Source: Apostichopus japonicus
Lineage: Eukaryota; Echinodermata; Holothuroidea; Aspidochirotida; Stichopodidae
Assembly: GCF_037975245.1 (NCBI RefSeq)
Contig: NC_092567.1
Span: 8,370,714 to 8,434,713, forward strand
DNA: 64,000 nucleotides
Direction of reading: 5' to 3'
Below, piece after piece: positions 23,016 through 36,077 of the stretch (its first letter is position 1; every line of letters starts with the position of its first letter). The notes under the pieces were generated by a model, which saw nothing but the letters and a program-made list of their open reading frames with translations, had not been told where the DNA came from and made no database searches. Made by a program: the position numbers and the translations under genes.

Positions 23016-26000
23016 GTGTTCAATTTACATTGTGTTTAAAGGATTAATTTAATCTGAATTTCAGTCTTTAAATATTATAGTCCAAAAAAGGAGTCTTACT
23101 AAAGTTTCTTCAACTATTCTGGGTTTGTTAGATATTCACCTTTAACATATGCTAAATTTCTGGACTACTCCTTTAATTGCTAAATCGATGATGACGTCAG
23201 CCCCTTAGTGCAAGCCTAAATATTCATATTAATAATGTGTTTTATACAATTTAATAACTCAACAAAATCAAGTTTTTTAACTGTTCTTAAACCAGAGCAT
23301 ATTGAGATTATTTTTTACAACATTTGTCGAATTTGTACTTCACTGTACACTATCTATCTCTTATTAAGAGACAGCGACCTCATATTCGCCACCAACTGAA
23401 ATAGTCTGCTGACGTCACTGATTACCAAGTTGAAGAAACAATCAACATGTTTACTATTTATATCTCTTGAATTTAACACGATGACATTTAAAACAAAACG
23501 ATAACATCCTATAAAGATATAAGGTTTGTAAACTGTTACTTACTCCAAATACTACAACAAACTCCAAACAAAGGCTACTTAGTATTTTATTGTAAAGTGT
23601 ACAAAAAGTAATTTCTAACATTTTAATAATAACATTACTGTCCATATCTGCTTTCTTTTCTATCTCTATATTCGTTTGCTCTTCAAGCCAAATTCAAACT
23701 TGCTAAGAGCCAATCAAGCTTCTAATGACGTCATCCATCAACCACTACGTCATCAGTATGGGAGACTATTTTTCTCTTGGATGTCAACTATTGAGAGAGG
23801 GAAGAGAGAGAGCACAATCCCTACCTTACTCTTTGTGTGTATGTGGAGGGGCGGGTGGGGTAGGGGGAGGGGGATTTTGGAGGGATTAAACCAACCACAT
23901 TGGTGACCAAGTAGATGTTATAGTATTATATGTACCACCACAAGGAAAGCTAATTTTTAGAATGGAAATTAAACGGTATTGTGCAGTATTTTTCTAATTG
24001 TATATATTTCTAATATGCTACAAAGTCGTCGTTACTTGCGTAAAGAAGAGAAAGGTTTGTTCACCATCTCGTGTGTCTCTGATCAGATATTGCTGGACCT
24101 GCTCTCACCCTCCATGCACTCCTCGTGTGCAGAATATAACAACCTTCATTGTATGTAATGTTATGATTCATCCCAATTTTAGACCCATATCTCTACCTCC
24201 CACCCCCCTCCCACCCCCACCTCCACCCTGACAAACACTTGACTACTCAGAAAATTAATTATACGTCTAATTATGTTAATATTCATAAACTTATTTTTTT
24301 AAGCAGACATGTTTGGAATGCTTTGTTAAAAATATGTACATACTGTATCCACATACACTTGGTAACTGGGAGTACATGATTACACATTTTCTTCGTTCTT
24401 CCTTAAACTACATTTGATGTAAACTGTGACGTATCGGTTATGTATTGTCTTAAATCTAACAAGAGTAGAGTCACATTGATTGTGTCAATGTTAAGACTAA
24501 ATAACATTCATTGGTTATCTACAATACCATTGTGTCATTAGAATCGATCTACAGGAACTTAGAGGTGATATCAATCAATATCTGTGACATGTTTGTTCTA
24601 AGTCAGCGTTTCTTCATTTCTTTATGTTCCTATGAATTATCGTTCTTAACATGGAGACAATAAGTTGACGTCATATCATATGACTTAAAATAACAAATGT
24701 ATATTCTGTATATAACGTAACTGAGACTTCAATAACTTCATCTATCATTACTTTCATTTCTTATTCTATGATGATGTTCATTTATTATTATATTATTATG
24801 TTAAGCTTCGCTTTATGATTGTTTTGATTGATTTATGATCTGTTTGTTTCAAATCAGCATTTTAATAATTTAGTTTATTATCAATTTTACGGAATATCCT
24901 ATTTGTTGTATTAAATGATCCCATCAGCGCACGAAGAATATAACATGAACGCTCAAAATAGTTCACCGACAAACAAACATAGACAAGTTTATATTTAGTG
25001 TTAACGCTAACTCTTCGAAAATAACAGTCAAGTTAAGGGCGCTTTGATCATGCGCAGTTAGTTAAATCTCTCCAGGTATGATTAAACGACGTCAATATAA
25101 GATTAATAACATTACTACAGAATTTAATCAGATTGACATATCTCCATTATTGTTAGCGTTTTTAATGGAATTCATATTGTTATTTTTCATTTGCTTACTT
25201 TTACATTTTAAAAACTGTATGTTAAAGTGTTCTTTACGTGTTGACTCAAAAGAGACTGTAACGTCGATAACCTTAACAAGGTTGTACCAAAAGTGGACTT
25301 GAAGCAAACAGGTGTGATGTCATAGCAGGTGTGATGTCAGATAATGAAAAGTGTGATGTCACTGACAGCAAAATGTTATTTTTTTCATGTTTTAACTTCC
25401 TTGGTTTGACTTTGGGTTGGAAAAGATCCCAACTTTGTTTTAGGGTATGTGACAATGACGATACATAGTTTAGTACATACCAATTTTGAAAAAGAAAATT
25501 AGACTCCCCCTTTATCGAAGGCAGAAGGAACCTATGCGATATTGAAGTCGTGTGTCTGTGTGTGCTTCTGTGACACATGCTTGGGTCCGCGATAACTCAA
25601 CAACGGAGTGATGGATATTTCTCATACTTGCTAAATGTAGATGTTTTTCAGTAAGAAGGTGTGCCCTATTTGTTTGCGCTGACTTTATGAATATTAATGA
25701 GGTTATTCACTTTTGGACCCGAACTTGAAGGCCCCAATATTTTTGGGACCGTTTAAGCGCAAAGTTTTATTTGGCCAAATTTTTGGGAATGACCAAAATT
25801 TTATATTGCAATAACTCCACAACCTTCAAGTACATCAGGTTGTATCCAAACTGGAAATACAGTTGTTGGTTAATAGCTGGTACATGTAGGCATAAATATT
25901 ATAATACCGTATTGGGTGATGACGTAAAACACTTTAATATTCCACTAATCAAGTAAACATAATGAACGTTGGACTCTTGGTAATATTTAATTGTCTTCAT

Positions 26001-26236
26001 TTACCTTCCGTTGTTATCTTAGTCCTAAATCATGCTATGTCTGTTAAGACAAAACGATCACGTGAGCTTACATAATTTATCAAGATTGAATAAGATAATA
26101 ACGCTGATAATTTTTTGTACATTTAGTAAACATGAAAAACAATGGTATGCTCTCAGTGTTTCATTTTTCGTTTATATTTTACTGCATCTTTTAAAGTTTC
26201 TACTTGTTTGTGAGATTAAAGGAGAATCAAACCCAA
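23016..26236. other. Downstream intergenic DNA, no gene seen
   Basis: AT-rich DNA with TGACGTCA at 23192, 23410, 23726 and 24666. The block 23660-23790 resembles 35953-36077. Around 25300-25360 the word AGGTGTGATGTCA is repeated three times, and a similar word is found near 60785. Confidence 0.5.
23660..23790 (+). repeat. Block duplicated at 35953-36077, copy A
   Basis: AATGACGTCATCCATCA, CACTACGTCATCA and a TCTCNTGGANGTCAA-like word occur in the same order and spacing in both copies, with ATTCGTTTGCTCT upstream in both. It lies 0.7 kb beyond the polyadenylation signal. Confidence 0.65.
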
Positions 26237-26749
26237 CGATCATTTTAATATCATGTGATAGGTAAGCTATCGATCATTTTAATATTATGTGATAGGTAAG
26301 CTATCGATCATTTTAATATTATGTGATAGGTAAGCTATCGATCATATTAATATTACATGATGGGTAAGCTATCGATCATTTTAATATTATGTGATAGGTA
26401 AGCTATCGATCATTTTAATATTACATGGTAGGTAAGCTATCGATCATTTTAATATTATGTGATAGGTAAGCTATTGATCATTTTAATATTATGTGATTGG
26501 TAAGTTATCGATCATTTTAATATTATGTGACAGGTTAGCTTTCGATCATTTTAATATTATGTGATAGGTAAGCTATCGATTATTTTAATAGTATGTGGTA
26601 GGTAAGCTATCTATCATTTTAATATTATGTGACAGGTAAGCTATCGATCATTTTAATATTACATGATAGGTAAGCTATCTATCATTTTAATATTATGTGA
26701 TAGGTAAGCTATCGATCATTTTAATATTACATGATAGGTAAGCTATCGA
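26237..26749. repeat. 34 bp minisatellite, about 15 units
   Basis: The consensus unit is GATAGGTAAGCTATC followed by GATCATTTTAATATTATGT. GATAG and CTATC pair around GTAAG, so every unit can form a small hairpin. Every unit also contains AGGTAAG, the ideal 5' splice-site heptamer, on the plus strand. Units differ by a few substitutions, including ATGT versus ACAT at the join, which marks sub-families. Confidence 0.95.
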
Positions 26750-29700
26750 CGAGCAAGTCACTTTAGGTCACTTTACGCATTTGAGAAAAAATACATTTGA
26801 ACTTGGAGATATCGTTTCGATACAAGATTCGTAGATTTGGATAAGTTTTGAAATATTACTATTTGCCTTCATTAGTTGCTTCATATACAGTCTTGTTTTA
26901 TAAGGTATATAAGCAGAAGGTTAAACAGTTATTGTTTTAGCATTACGTAATTTTGGCGTAATAAAGCTGATTATATTATGTGTATATCAAGTAATCATTA
27001 AATCCTTAAATACTTAGATCGGCTCTGTATATACTCTTCATTTAATTCCTTCATTGTTATTTTAATGCGCTTTATAAATGAGTCTACTGATTTCGTTTTT
27101 TTTTTCAAATCTTTTTTATTTCTTTATATTCCGATATTTTCCTTCGATTTAGAACAATTCTAAAACTGTATCTAGTACTTCCTCTAACTATTATTATATT
27201 TAGTCATTAATTGTTAGATTGCATTCTACTTCATCCATTTATTAATTTTACTTTCTTTCAAGATTTAGTTGCTTTATTTCGTTCCTCCTATTTCTATGTT
27301 ATGAATTAATCTTAGATATAACTCACGCGTAATACAGTGAGTATGAGAAGAATATTGTTAAATGTTATCATAATAACAAAGACTGACTGTGTACCGTTAT
27401 ACCATTGATTGTGAAACTCAAATCAAATTAAACATTGTCTTCGACATTATTTAATAACAATGACATGTTTGTTTTTTTAATCCAGTTCTTTGTTCCATAA
27501 TTATGATCGGAAATGATGTTTCTTTGAAGACAATAGGAACACGTGACTTTTATTGCTACTTAATGATGCTGATTGATGATTTATGAATATTCATAATCTC
27601 TTCATTGTAATTCAGTTTTTGTCATATTTGCTTTAACCCAATCGGATATTATGAAGCTATAAAGTTTACCAATATAACCCAAGCCCTGTCACGCAAAATT
27701 TAATATATTAACATAACTACAAACACAGATTAACACATAAATATGGAAGAAATCACTGCGTTGCGGTATCTGTTTATGATATTACATATTTCCAAGGATA
27801 TAATTATCCCTTTATTTTGTAATTGTTCTTGGTATCTTTCGTATTTATCTATGCTTGTACAAATGCTTTTACACAAGTATTAAAACCAAACACACTTGTT
27901 CCCTTTGAGGCGATCCTGGTCTCTCATTGTGATACAATTACAACCGATTCATCCCATTTATATGTTTCTACATCATTAGTTCATATCATAGAAACTAATA
28001 ATGAAATTATTGATATATATTGATGTTGTAATGTCAATGGAAGCAATAAAAGAAAACTAATCAGAGATATATTGTCAACAGTGTTATCTCTGTGTAACAT
28101 GTATTCTATGTACTAACTTGTAATTTCAACCTCTTACTCTGTTATATCTTGCATCAAGGTCACACAGAAGGTTATTGCTATACAGTAACTCTCAAAACAG
28201 GTGAGGCTGGTATAGTTGTGGTCGAGAAGACATTCTTCTTTTCCTGATAAAAGTGTCGCTTTCGCTCTGTGTGCCGTAAATTTAAACTTTCTCTTCAAGT
28301 TCATCCCAAACTTTTCTAGAAACAAGTGTTGGTCCCGCCTGACCTCAGATGACCTTCGACAGAAATTGAGTGAAACCGGTAGATAATGAGTATAACTGGG
28401 TATATGATTCTAGCCTAGTTACGTAAGTTCAAATATAATTTGATTTCATTCTAACCAAACTAGAATCTGTTTAGAACTGTTTAGCTGCTCCAAAGACTTG
28501 TTTTTCATCTGTAATTCAAAAGCAAAATATTTTGTGTCTCACAATTTAATGTATGATTCTGTATCGTTTCATTTTATGACTGAGTAAATGGCTTATGTTA
28601 TCCTTCATGCTGTGACTTTGTGGTCTGAAGTGCAAGAGATGTATCTTCTCGTTAACAGCGCACATTATGGTATGCCGCAAGCTGACATATTGTGGCAATT
28701 CATCCTAAGCAAGCGTTAGTATCAGATTGATGAAAAGTTCAGTGATAGGGTGATGATTGTTCCTAGTTATTTGTTTACGTGTTTAATTAGTCAACGTACT
28801 TATAATATTCATTAAATTAATAAACAAAAGCAACAGAACACACATCAAGTTGCACGACGTTAGGAGTATTTGGTTGTATAACGAGAAACTTTGACAAGAA
28901 AACTGGCTGATCTTATTTTACGTCAGTGTTTAATAAGACCACCTACTGATAATAATGACGTAAAGAAATACCACGAACTTAAGAGCAAGTTTAGCACAAG
29001 TGAAGTTTAGTTGATTGGCTGGGAAGTGGATGGGGGTTGGGAATTTTGAATCATTAGCATATTTCACGTCATCATCAACTGTTGGTATGTAAGATATGCA
29101 TCAACATATATATTTCACGGGGAGATTAAAGTGGAGGTAAGGGGGAATGGGGGTGGGTGTATTGCTGTGCCTAAGTTCCATTATTTACCTGTAGTTCTGG
29201 GCTACATTCGCTTCAATACATTACTATAAACAAAAACAAAACAATGTTGACGTATTTGAAGTATATTTTTACCCCTCTTTTGGGAGTTGGCAGGAAATAT
29301 TGTTTAACAAGTAGAAATTATAACGCAAAAAGTTAGTTGACCCATTTCGAGGGTTAGACAGGAACGGCATGGGTGTGAAAGGCTTCTGTGACCGGAAAGA
29401 TGTTAAAACCCGATAATGTTTGGTTAGATTATGAGTGGAAATAATTTAACATTTAACGACGCTTTAAATTGTACTTTTGTGCTTATTTGTAACATTTTTT
29501 TTCGTCTCCCTAGCCAAGTCATGTAAGGTTAACTCCTATGATAATATTATCAACCTATCTAACCATGTGGCTGTGACCGTACACCTGCTGATATGAAATA
29601 AACTGTTTGAACTAATGATGCAGGATAAAATACATTTGTGTTATCTGAAACAAATTTAGTGTAAGATTTTACTGCTTTATTTACAAGCATTCTATCTGCA

Positions 29701-30763
29701 TGCATTATTACATCGTGTAATGATATCTTAATTAATCTGAAATTTCTCTTAAGAAAACGTTACTTTACACTTCAGTGATAAAATAAAGTGTTCCTCTCTT
29801 TGTAAACCATAAAGCAGCCGTATTACGACTTACCAAGATTGTTACCAAAATCTTCAGAGTATTCAAAATTAGATTGCATTTAATCAAATTAAGGTATCTT
29901 GTTTTAAGTCGTATATTGAGAGCAATTAGTAAAGTACATAAAGCTTATTACCTGTCGTCACCCACCTATTTGTTTTCTAGATTAAATTCTTTGAAAGATG
30001 AACTGGAAACATCCAAAATTTAATTTACTGTTTGTTTGAATTAAGCATAACAATTTTAAGGAAGAACTTTGCTACGGTACTCCTGAAGCGAATAACAGAT
30101 TTGTCAATATCAACCGAATTATTTGTTTTAAATATACAAATAATAATCTACTTAGCCTAAAACGAAATAGTCCAGCATTACAGACTAACATTCAATCCAA
30201 AAAAATGCACTTAATATATCTTGCATTCAAAGTGAAACCATTTCTCTGCACTAACCTTATCAATATCAGCATTGATCGCCGCACAATTCTCATATCTCTG
30301 TGAATAAATGGTACAAGCGCCCTCTTAAATTATAAAGTTTGAATCACACGAGAGAAGGACACAACTAACTTTTGATTATAACAAAGTTACCGTTAGGAGA
30401 AGAATTTGGAGTACTGTCAGGATAGTCAGAGTGAGGTTGTAGGATTATTTAGATCATCCATAATTATTTGATACAAGAAGGGCCGCTTTGACGTTCATTT
30501 GTTTTTGATGTTCACAATAATGAATATTCAAAGAATATTATGATATAGATAGTAAACATGAAGCGAAACAAAGGTGGAATTAGAGTAATGTACAGCTTGC
30601 TACCATTAAAGCTATTTCAATTCCTTGGAGGTTGGGGCGGGGAGTTTTGAGATATTACAACCACTTTGATTTCTTTAAACGTTGTGAATACAACTATACA
30701 TTTGCAGGCTGAATTTAGTTATAGCTAAACCATTCGTTCGAATGATATGTTTATGATGGGAGT
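26750..30763. other. No gene seen; AT-rich unique DNA
   Basis: Short open frames on both strands have no recognisable domain or splice-supported context. No inverted terminal repeat or tRNA-like box pair was seen. Confidence 0.5.
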
Positions 30764-31111
30764 CAGTGGCGTAGGAAGGTACTTTTGAGTGGGGGGGGGG
30801 CTGAAGACTGATGGCCGACCTGGGGGAGGGGTTCTAAGGGGAGGGGCATTTTTGGGCATTTCCAGGTGGCCTCAGATGCAATTTGGTGCAATATAGCACA
30901 CTTCAACACCCACTCCATTTTGTAAATAATGTTGCATTTTCACCTGGCCTTAGATGCAATTTGTTGCTCCAAATGAGATTTTTTTCTCATTTGGAAATGA
31001 AAAAGGGGTTTTCTGACTTGCGGAGCGGGGGGCGGAATGATACTTCCGCCCCCCCCCCATATTTTTCACTGGGGGGCTGGCGCCCCCAGCCCCCCGGTTC
31101 CTACGCCCTTG
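30764..31111. mobile_element. hAT MITE, 348 bp
   Basis: The left end reads CAGTGGCGTAGGAAGG and the right end, on the opposite strand, CAAGGGCGTAGGAACC. ATGGGAGT flanks both ends exactly (30756-30763 and 31112-31119), an 8 bp target-site duplication. Its interior GACCTGGGGGAGGGGTTCTA resembles the interior of the element at 61314 and, inverted, 3780-3830, linking these copies to one family. Overlapping open frames are not genes. Confidence 0.92.
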
Positions 31112-31119
31112 ATGGGAGT

Positions 31120-34100
31120 TAAAGGCCAAACTTATTTTTATGTACAGAATTTGAACAGGATGACTATCGAAATATTCCTCGTTATGGACATTTGGCAAGT
31201 ATGGATACAAACCATTATTCAGGTTAATTAGTCCGTAATCTAGCAGTTTGAACGATAAGCCTGCATTGTCGGTCGAAAAACCTTGATTAACAATGATAAA
31301 CTCCAAATATTAACCAGACAAACCGTCTAATTTTTAACCGATAATCCAATTTTATTGCCTATAAGCTTTCATTTTCAGTTGTAAAACCTGGAGTACCGGT
31401 TCAAAACAAGACCGGCATTGAGCAATGATCCAAATTTTCCGACAGAATCAAACTGGAATATATCATTAGTTGGTATTTTTCTTTGCCATACACGTGATTC
31501 AGGAATAATTTCGACATGCGAGCAATTATCCGGTAAGATTAGCATAACAATACGAGTAAATCCCATTCTGAATGAGAAGAAAACCGCAGGTGGCTTTAGC
31601 TTTGTTTAGCATTCCAAGGACAGATGTTCTGTTAGTCATACAGCATTGTATTAAGATAGCTTGAATAAACTCGTTGCTCTTGCATCAAATCCAACATAAG
31701 CAATGGAACGTACGGAGACTGCTGGTGATAGTGTAACCATTTAGTTAAATAATGTTTACTTCAACGGCATCAATTAATTAGACACTGCAACCTTCTCATC
31801 GTGCTCTACGTTCATGGAAATGTTTGTGCAAATTATTCTCGTTGGATCAATATCCCAGGATTTAACCTTATGAATATTTCGTCATGATTTCGTATTCCAA
31901 AGTGATGTACCATGAATTCAGGATCAATAGTTTTCAGAGGCCTATATATCTTTTCGAGGGCTGAGAAAATGATTCCTCATGAAGGAGGATTTAATTTTTT
32001 CGAGAGGACCACTTTGTTTTCATACATGGATACACTTTAAACTATATAGTATAACGATACTCCTTATCAGGTGGTGAATTTCGTACGTAATTTTACTGTT
32101 CCTGACTTCCCGAATGTTTTTTGGGAGATTAACAGATATTGGGTTTCAAAGTATTGTCTCGTTGACCTCTCGTCATCCCATGTGAGTACACATTTCAATG
32201 GAAATCTTTGTTAATGTTGGTAATCTTGAATAAACGGTATTAGTTTAAACACCAGCAACAGTTCACTTTTCCAAGACCTACGTTATTGTCCGATCAACAG
32301 CCAGAAACACTAGTTATCCAGAATTAATTAACTTTAACTAGCCCATGATTTTCTTTAAAAAAGAAGTAACCTTTAATGACCTTTATTATAATTAATTTTG
32401 ATGAATATTTAAATTTAAATGTCGGCTTAACAAGTAACGGCCTAAATATTTTTAGGGTTAAAATGATGAACATCCTTCGATGATCAATCAACACCCAAGC
32501 CCGAAATGAAAAAATATAATAAGGTGAATTATGTAAGACAATAGTCCTTCACTTTCTTGATAGAGGCGGGATTATTTAGTGCAGTCATTGTCTATCATTT
32601 GTGCTGAATACACAGAAACCAGAAAAAATACAAACTCACTTGTGACTGATTCCTTTTCGTAATTTAAAGTAAATTATACATCATTTCCAAGGTAAGAAAA
32701 TCGTTTCTTGGAAACTAAATCAGAGTCAAACCTAACTTGATATTACAAACGATTTAAACTGAGTATCAAACGAACTGTCGCGCTAATGCATCAATTATTC
32801 GCCGTTCATTGTTTTGCGTAATTCAACGGCGTTGTAGTACCTTCCGTTAAAATTTCGGTGTAATTAATTTCTTTACTTATAACAATAACAACATTTATCC
32901 ATGAATGTATTATGTCCAGGCAAGCAAAATTAAATTTTGTGACGTTAATTTTCATTTGAAATGTTTAAAGCACCACTGTGGTCTTTACCTTTACTGCTTT
33001 TCCTTTTTCTCTTCGAAATTTCTTGACCAACCTTGAAACTTACATTTAATAATCAGAACTGATCATAACACTATTTGAATATAAATTGCTGTCATGGTGA
33101 AAATGGATATTCCAAAGTTTATATTCTTTAGTACCATAATCAAATAATTTATGAAATATTTTAATTAATTTACTGGGATTAAACAAAAAACATTAATGCA
33201 AGAGCGAATTGAAGAAATTCTCATGTTTGCTTATCTTACTTCAAAATAATTTGACATTCTGGTAAAATATAATCGAACCATCGATAATATGATGTTATTG
33301 AAATATCAAACTATTCCGCAAATCAATATCAGAGATATTTCTATCATCGTTATCTATATATAACAGAACATATAGATCTAAGCGTCGCTGAGTTACCGTA
33401 TTCCAGTATAGACTTACATAGGCTTGTAACCACTGAATTTAGTTGACAGTGGTGAATGTCGAACGTTATTTCCATTTTGATGATGACAGCAATTAAAATG
33501 ATTACTTCCTGTTAAGTTTAATTTATTTAATTTTCCTTTTTAATCATGACATTATTATCGTTAAAAATTAAGCTCGTGGTGCATAGGTATGTCGGCCGTA
33601 TTTTCACAGCGATGTAAATCTGCTGAAAGTTCGTTCAAAGTCTTCTCGCTGGTACCTTCGGGTATATTTCTCTCACGTTACACATTATAATGACGGCCAC
33701 TGCGAGCTCATCAATAAGACTAAAGACGGTGCAGAGCTTTAGGGAGAACGTGACTGCTGGTGGAAGAGGATTGTATATAGCTATCAATATTATCAGTTTG
33801 ACGTGATATTATCAGCATACTTTATAGTCTTCGATTCTGTATTCTTCTATCCTGGATGAAGTTTTTACGATTTTTGTTTATCTTTGGATATTTCTTGATA
33901 AATTCGCGACACTATAGAATGTTCGTCAAAACACTGTCCCATTGACCTCCTTATTATGAAAGTACACTCGTTAACTAAATTACTTAAAAACAGTCATTGA
34001 CTACAGGCTTCATACTTGAAAGAAAGTGTTACTTTTTGAGCTTTTCAATTCTCATCCCAAATAGCGTAGGATTAATTGTGGACTGGTACATGGTATTGTC

Positions 34101-34992
34101 TAATAGACCTATATTGGTTGTAAGTAAAGTTTAACGACACTATTACTACTGTTACTACTAAAGATAAAGCTTTTTCCTCGGGTGTTTATTACAGCCAACA
34201 CTGTGCAAAACGAAGTTCCTAAATACTCCGTAGATGTAAAAGCTAATTAGATGTGTTATTGATGGTTTCATGATAAACACTAACGAACTGACTTAGGCGC
34301 ATTTGCCACAATCATTGTCAAACAAAGGTGATATGATTCCATTCGCTGATGCATGCGTAGTTTTGCAATGAAGCTATGTTGGATTTTATTTTATTAACAT
34401 AGTCTTTTATACGAAAAATATCATTCAATTAACAGATTAGTGTTTGAACAGAGGAGGTGATTGACGCATTACAGTGACCCCCCCCCCCCCCCTCGCTCCA
34501 CCAGGTTTATACAGACATGCTGTACAGTGTTGGCTGTTATTTTAAAGCTTCGAGGATATGCGATCAAATGTTACTGAGAAAAAAATGTAACGTAATCGTA
34601 CAGTAAGACACTTGACCGTAGTATCACAATGGACGCAACGATTCACAATATGCATTTAATATTGTTATTGAAAGAAGAAAGAAAAACATAATTTACATTG
34701 TAAACATTCAATGTACATTTTTAACTTACGGAGATTTAGACAGAAATTGTTAAATACACGTTACCAGTAACGATTCTTCCTAAAGGCAGCAGTTTGTGTT
34801 GAATTTATCACGCTCCGTTAATTGGTAAATGTGCAACTCCTTTACATGTACAACAACGTACAGTACCTATATACCTACATACCCTAATATATATATATGA
34901 AACTGCAATCTACTTAAATCACTCCGGAAATTATGAAATTAGACAAAGAGTGTAAGAGTACTCCAAGATTAATGAATGTCGTCCAGTTACAG
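31120..34992. other. No gene seen; unique AT-rich DNA
   Basis: One C-run (34478-34492) interrupts otherwise ordinary sequence. A 38-codon frame at 33690-33806 lies in a slightly GC-richer patch but has no convincing donor site. Confidence 0.5.
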
Positions 34993-35138
34993 AGTTGTTG
35001 ACAACTGACAATTCATAATCATGGACGTTAAATATGAATCTAAGAGACTGACTTCGGTCAGCTTGCGGCTTTGATAAGCCAATTGTGGCTTCTTCGCGAG
35101 TTCCTGCTTGCTCGAGGATCTAAAATACATACATACAT
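34993..35138 (+). mobile_element. 5'-truncated copy of the second SINE family, plus strand
   Basis: CATGGACGTTAAAT, CTTCGGTCAGCTTGCG and TTCGCGAGTTCCTG occur in the same order as in the full copy at 35622-35866, which is in opposite orientation. It ends in an ATACATACAT tail. The tRNA-like head is missing, as expected of incomplete reverse transcription. Confidence 0.8.
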
Positions 35139-35621
35139 TCAAGAGTTCGCACAATAATGCATTGCTGTTAACTTTGTGGGACGCAGATTTATCTGTGTTG
35201 GACTAAACGCTTCGAAAACTGTTTAAAAGTAGCCAACTGGTTGTAAGTTGTAAGTGTGGGATATTCATAAGAGTGGTCGCTGATTCAATCATATATGTTT
35301 CTATCTAAACTGTACATGTTGTAAACCACTAAAATACCACTGTTGTCAGGATAGGTTTTATTTTAATATTCTATATATTTAGTTTTGAGAAATGGCAGTT
35401 TAAACAGCTGACGTCATCAATAAAAGTGACTGGATTATTCAATCTAACACGGAGCCAATTATGTCAGTCTTTCGAATGCAACATAAAACTTACAGTAACG
35501 GGCAAAATAGAATTTACAGCCTTAAATAACATGTTAATCAGTAACATACATTGTCACGCATAAATTGAAACTTATCTAAAGAGTGTTGAAAATTATCCAA
35601 TTTATTTATACAGAATTTATC

Positions 35622-35866
35622 TATGTATGTATGTATATGTGATCTTCCCGCAATCAGGAACTCGCGAAAGAAGCCATGGAGGCTTGTAGACTCGCAAGCT
35701 GACCGAAGCCAATCTCTCGGCACACATCCATTTAACGTCCATGTCAGGAGGTTGTTATTGAACAACACCCTTGCCAGACGACACACATTGCTGTCGGCGG
35801 GGAATCGAACCGGGGATCTCATGACTGGGAGACGCCGGCGTTAACCACTAGGCTATACACTCCGCC
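35622..35866 (-). mobile_element. tRNA-derived SINE, full length, minus strand
   Basis: On the minus strand the head starts GGCGGAGTGTATAGCC, has A box TAGCCTAGTGG (35845-35855) and B box GGTTCGATTCC (35801-35811), both perfect pol III consensus. The acceptor-like ends GGCGGAG and CCCCGCC pair at six of seven positions, so the head still looks like a tRNA, although its anticodon loop is eight bases. The body then carries GGACGTTAAATGG and CTTCGGTCAGCTTGCG and the tail is (ATAC)n. AATTTA abuts the head and lies near the tail, a possible short target duplication. Confidence 0.88.
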
Positions 35867-35952
35867 AATTTAAATAAAGTATCCCAAAAAGACAGAAAAG
35901 GAAAAGATAAGAAAGAACTCCAAAAAAGTGTAAAACATATTTAAAGTATTAC

Positions 35953-36077
35953 AAATTATCAATTCGTTTGCTCTGGTAACTCCAAATTACAAAGAACCAT
36001 TTAAACTACCAATGACGTCATCCATCAATCACTACGTCATCAATAAATATGATCATCTTTCTCATGGACGTCAATTG
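35953..36077 (+). repeat. Block duplicated from 23660-23790, copy B
   Basis: It matches copy A through ATTCGTTTGCTCT, AATGACGTCATCCATCA and CACTACGTCATCA. A further TGACGTCA lies 5' in both regions (23410 and 35409), consistent with a longer ancestral block into which the SINE at 35622 later inserted. Confidence 0.65.

Noticed and set aside
26237-26749. CRISPR-like array
   Set aside because: Units are contiguous 34 bp repeats without unique spacers, in clearly eukaryotic DNA.
33690-33806. 38-codon frame MTATASSSIRLK... in a slightly GC-richer patch
   Set aside because: No consensus donor, no partner exon and no recognisable protein; chance is sufficient.
35795-35866. Functional tRNA gene on the minus strand
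   Set aside because: It has good A and B boxes, but the anticodon loop is eight bases and the sequence runs directly into a SINE body with a second copy nearby.
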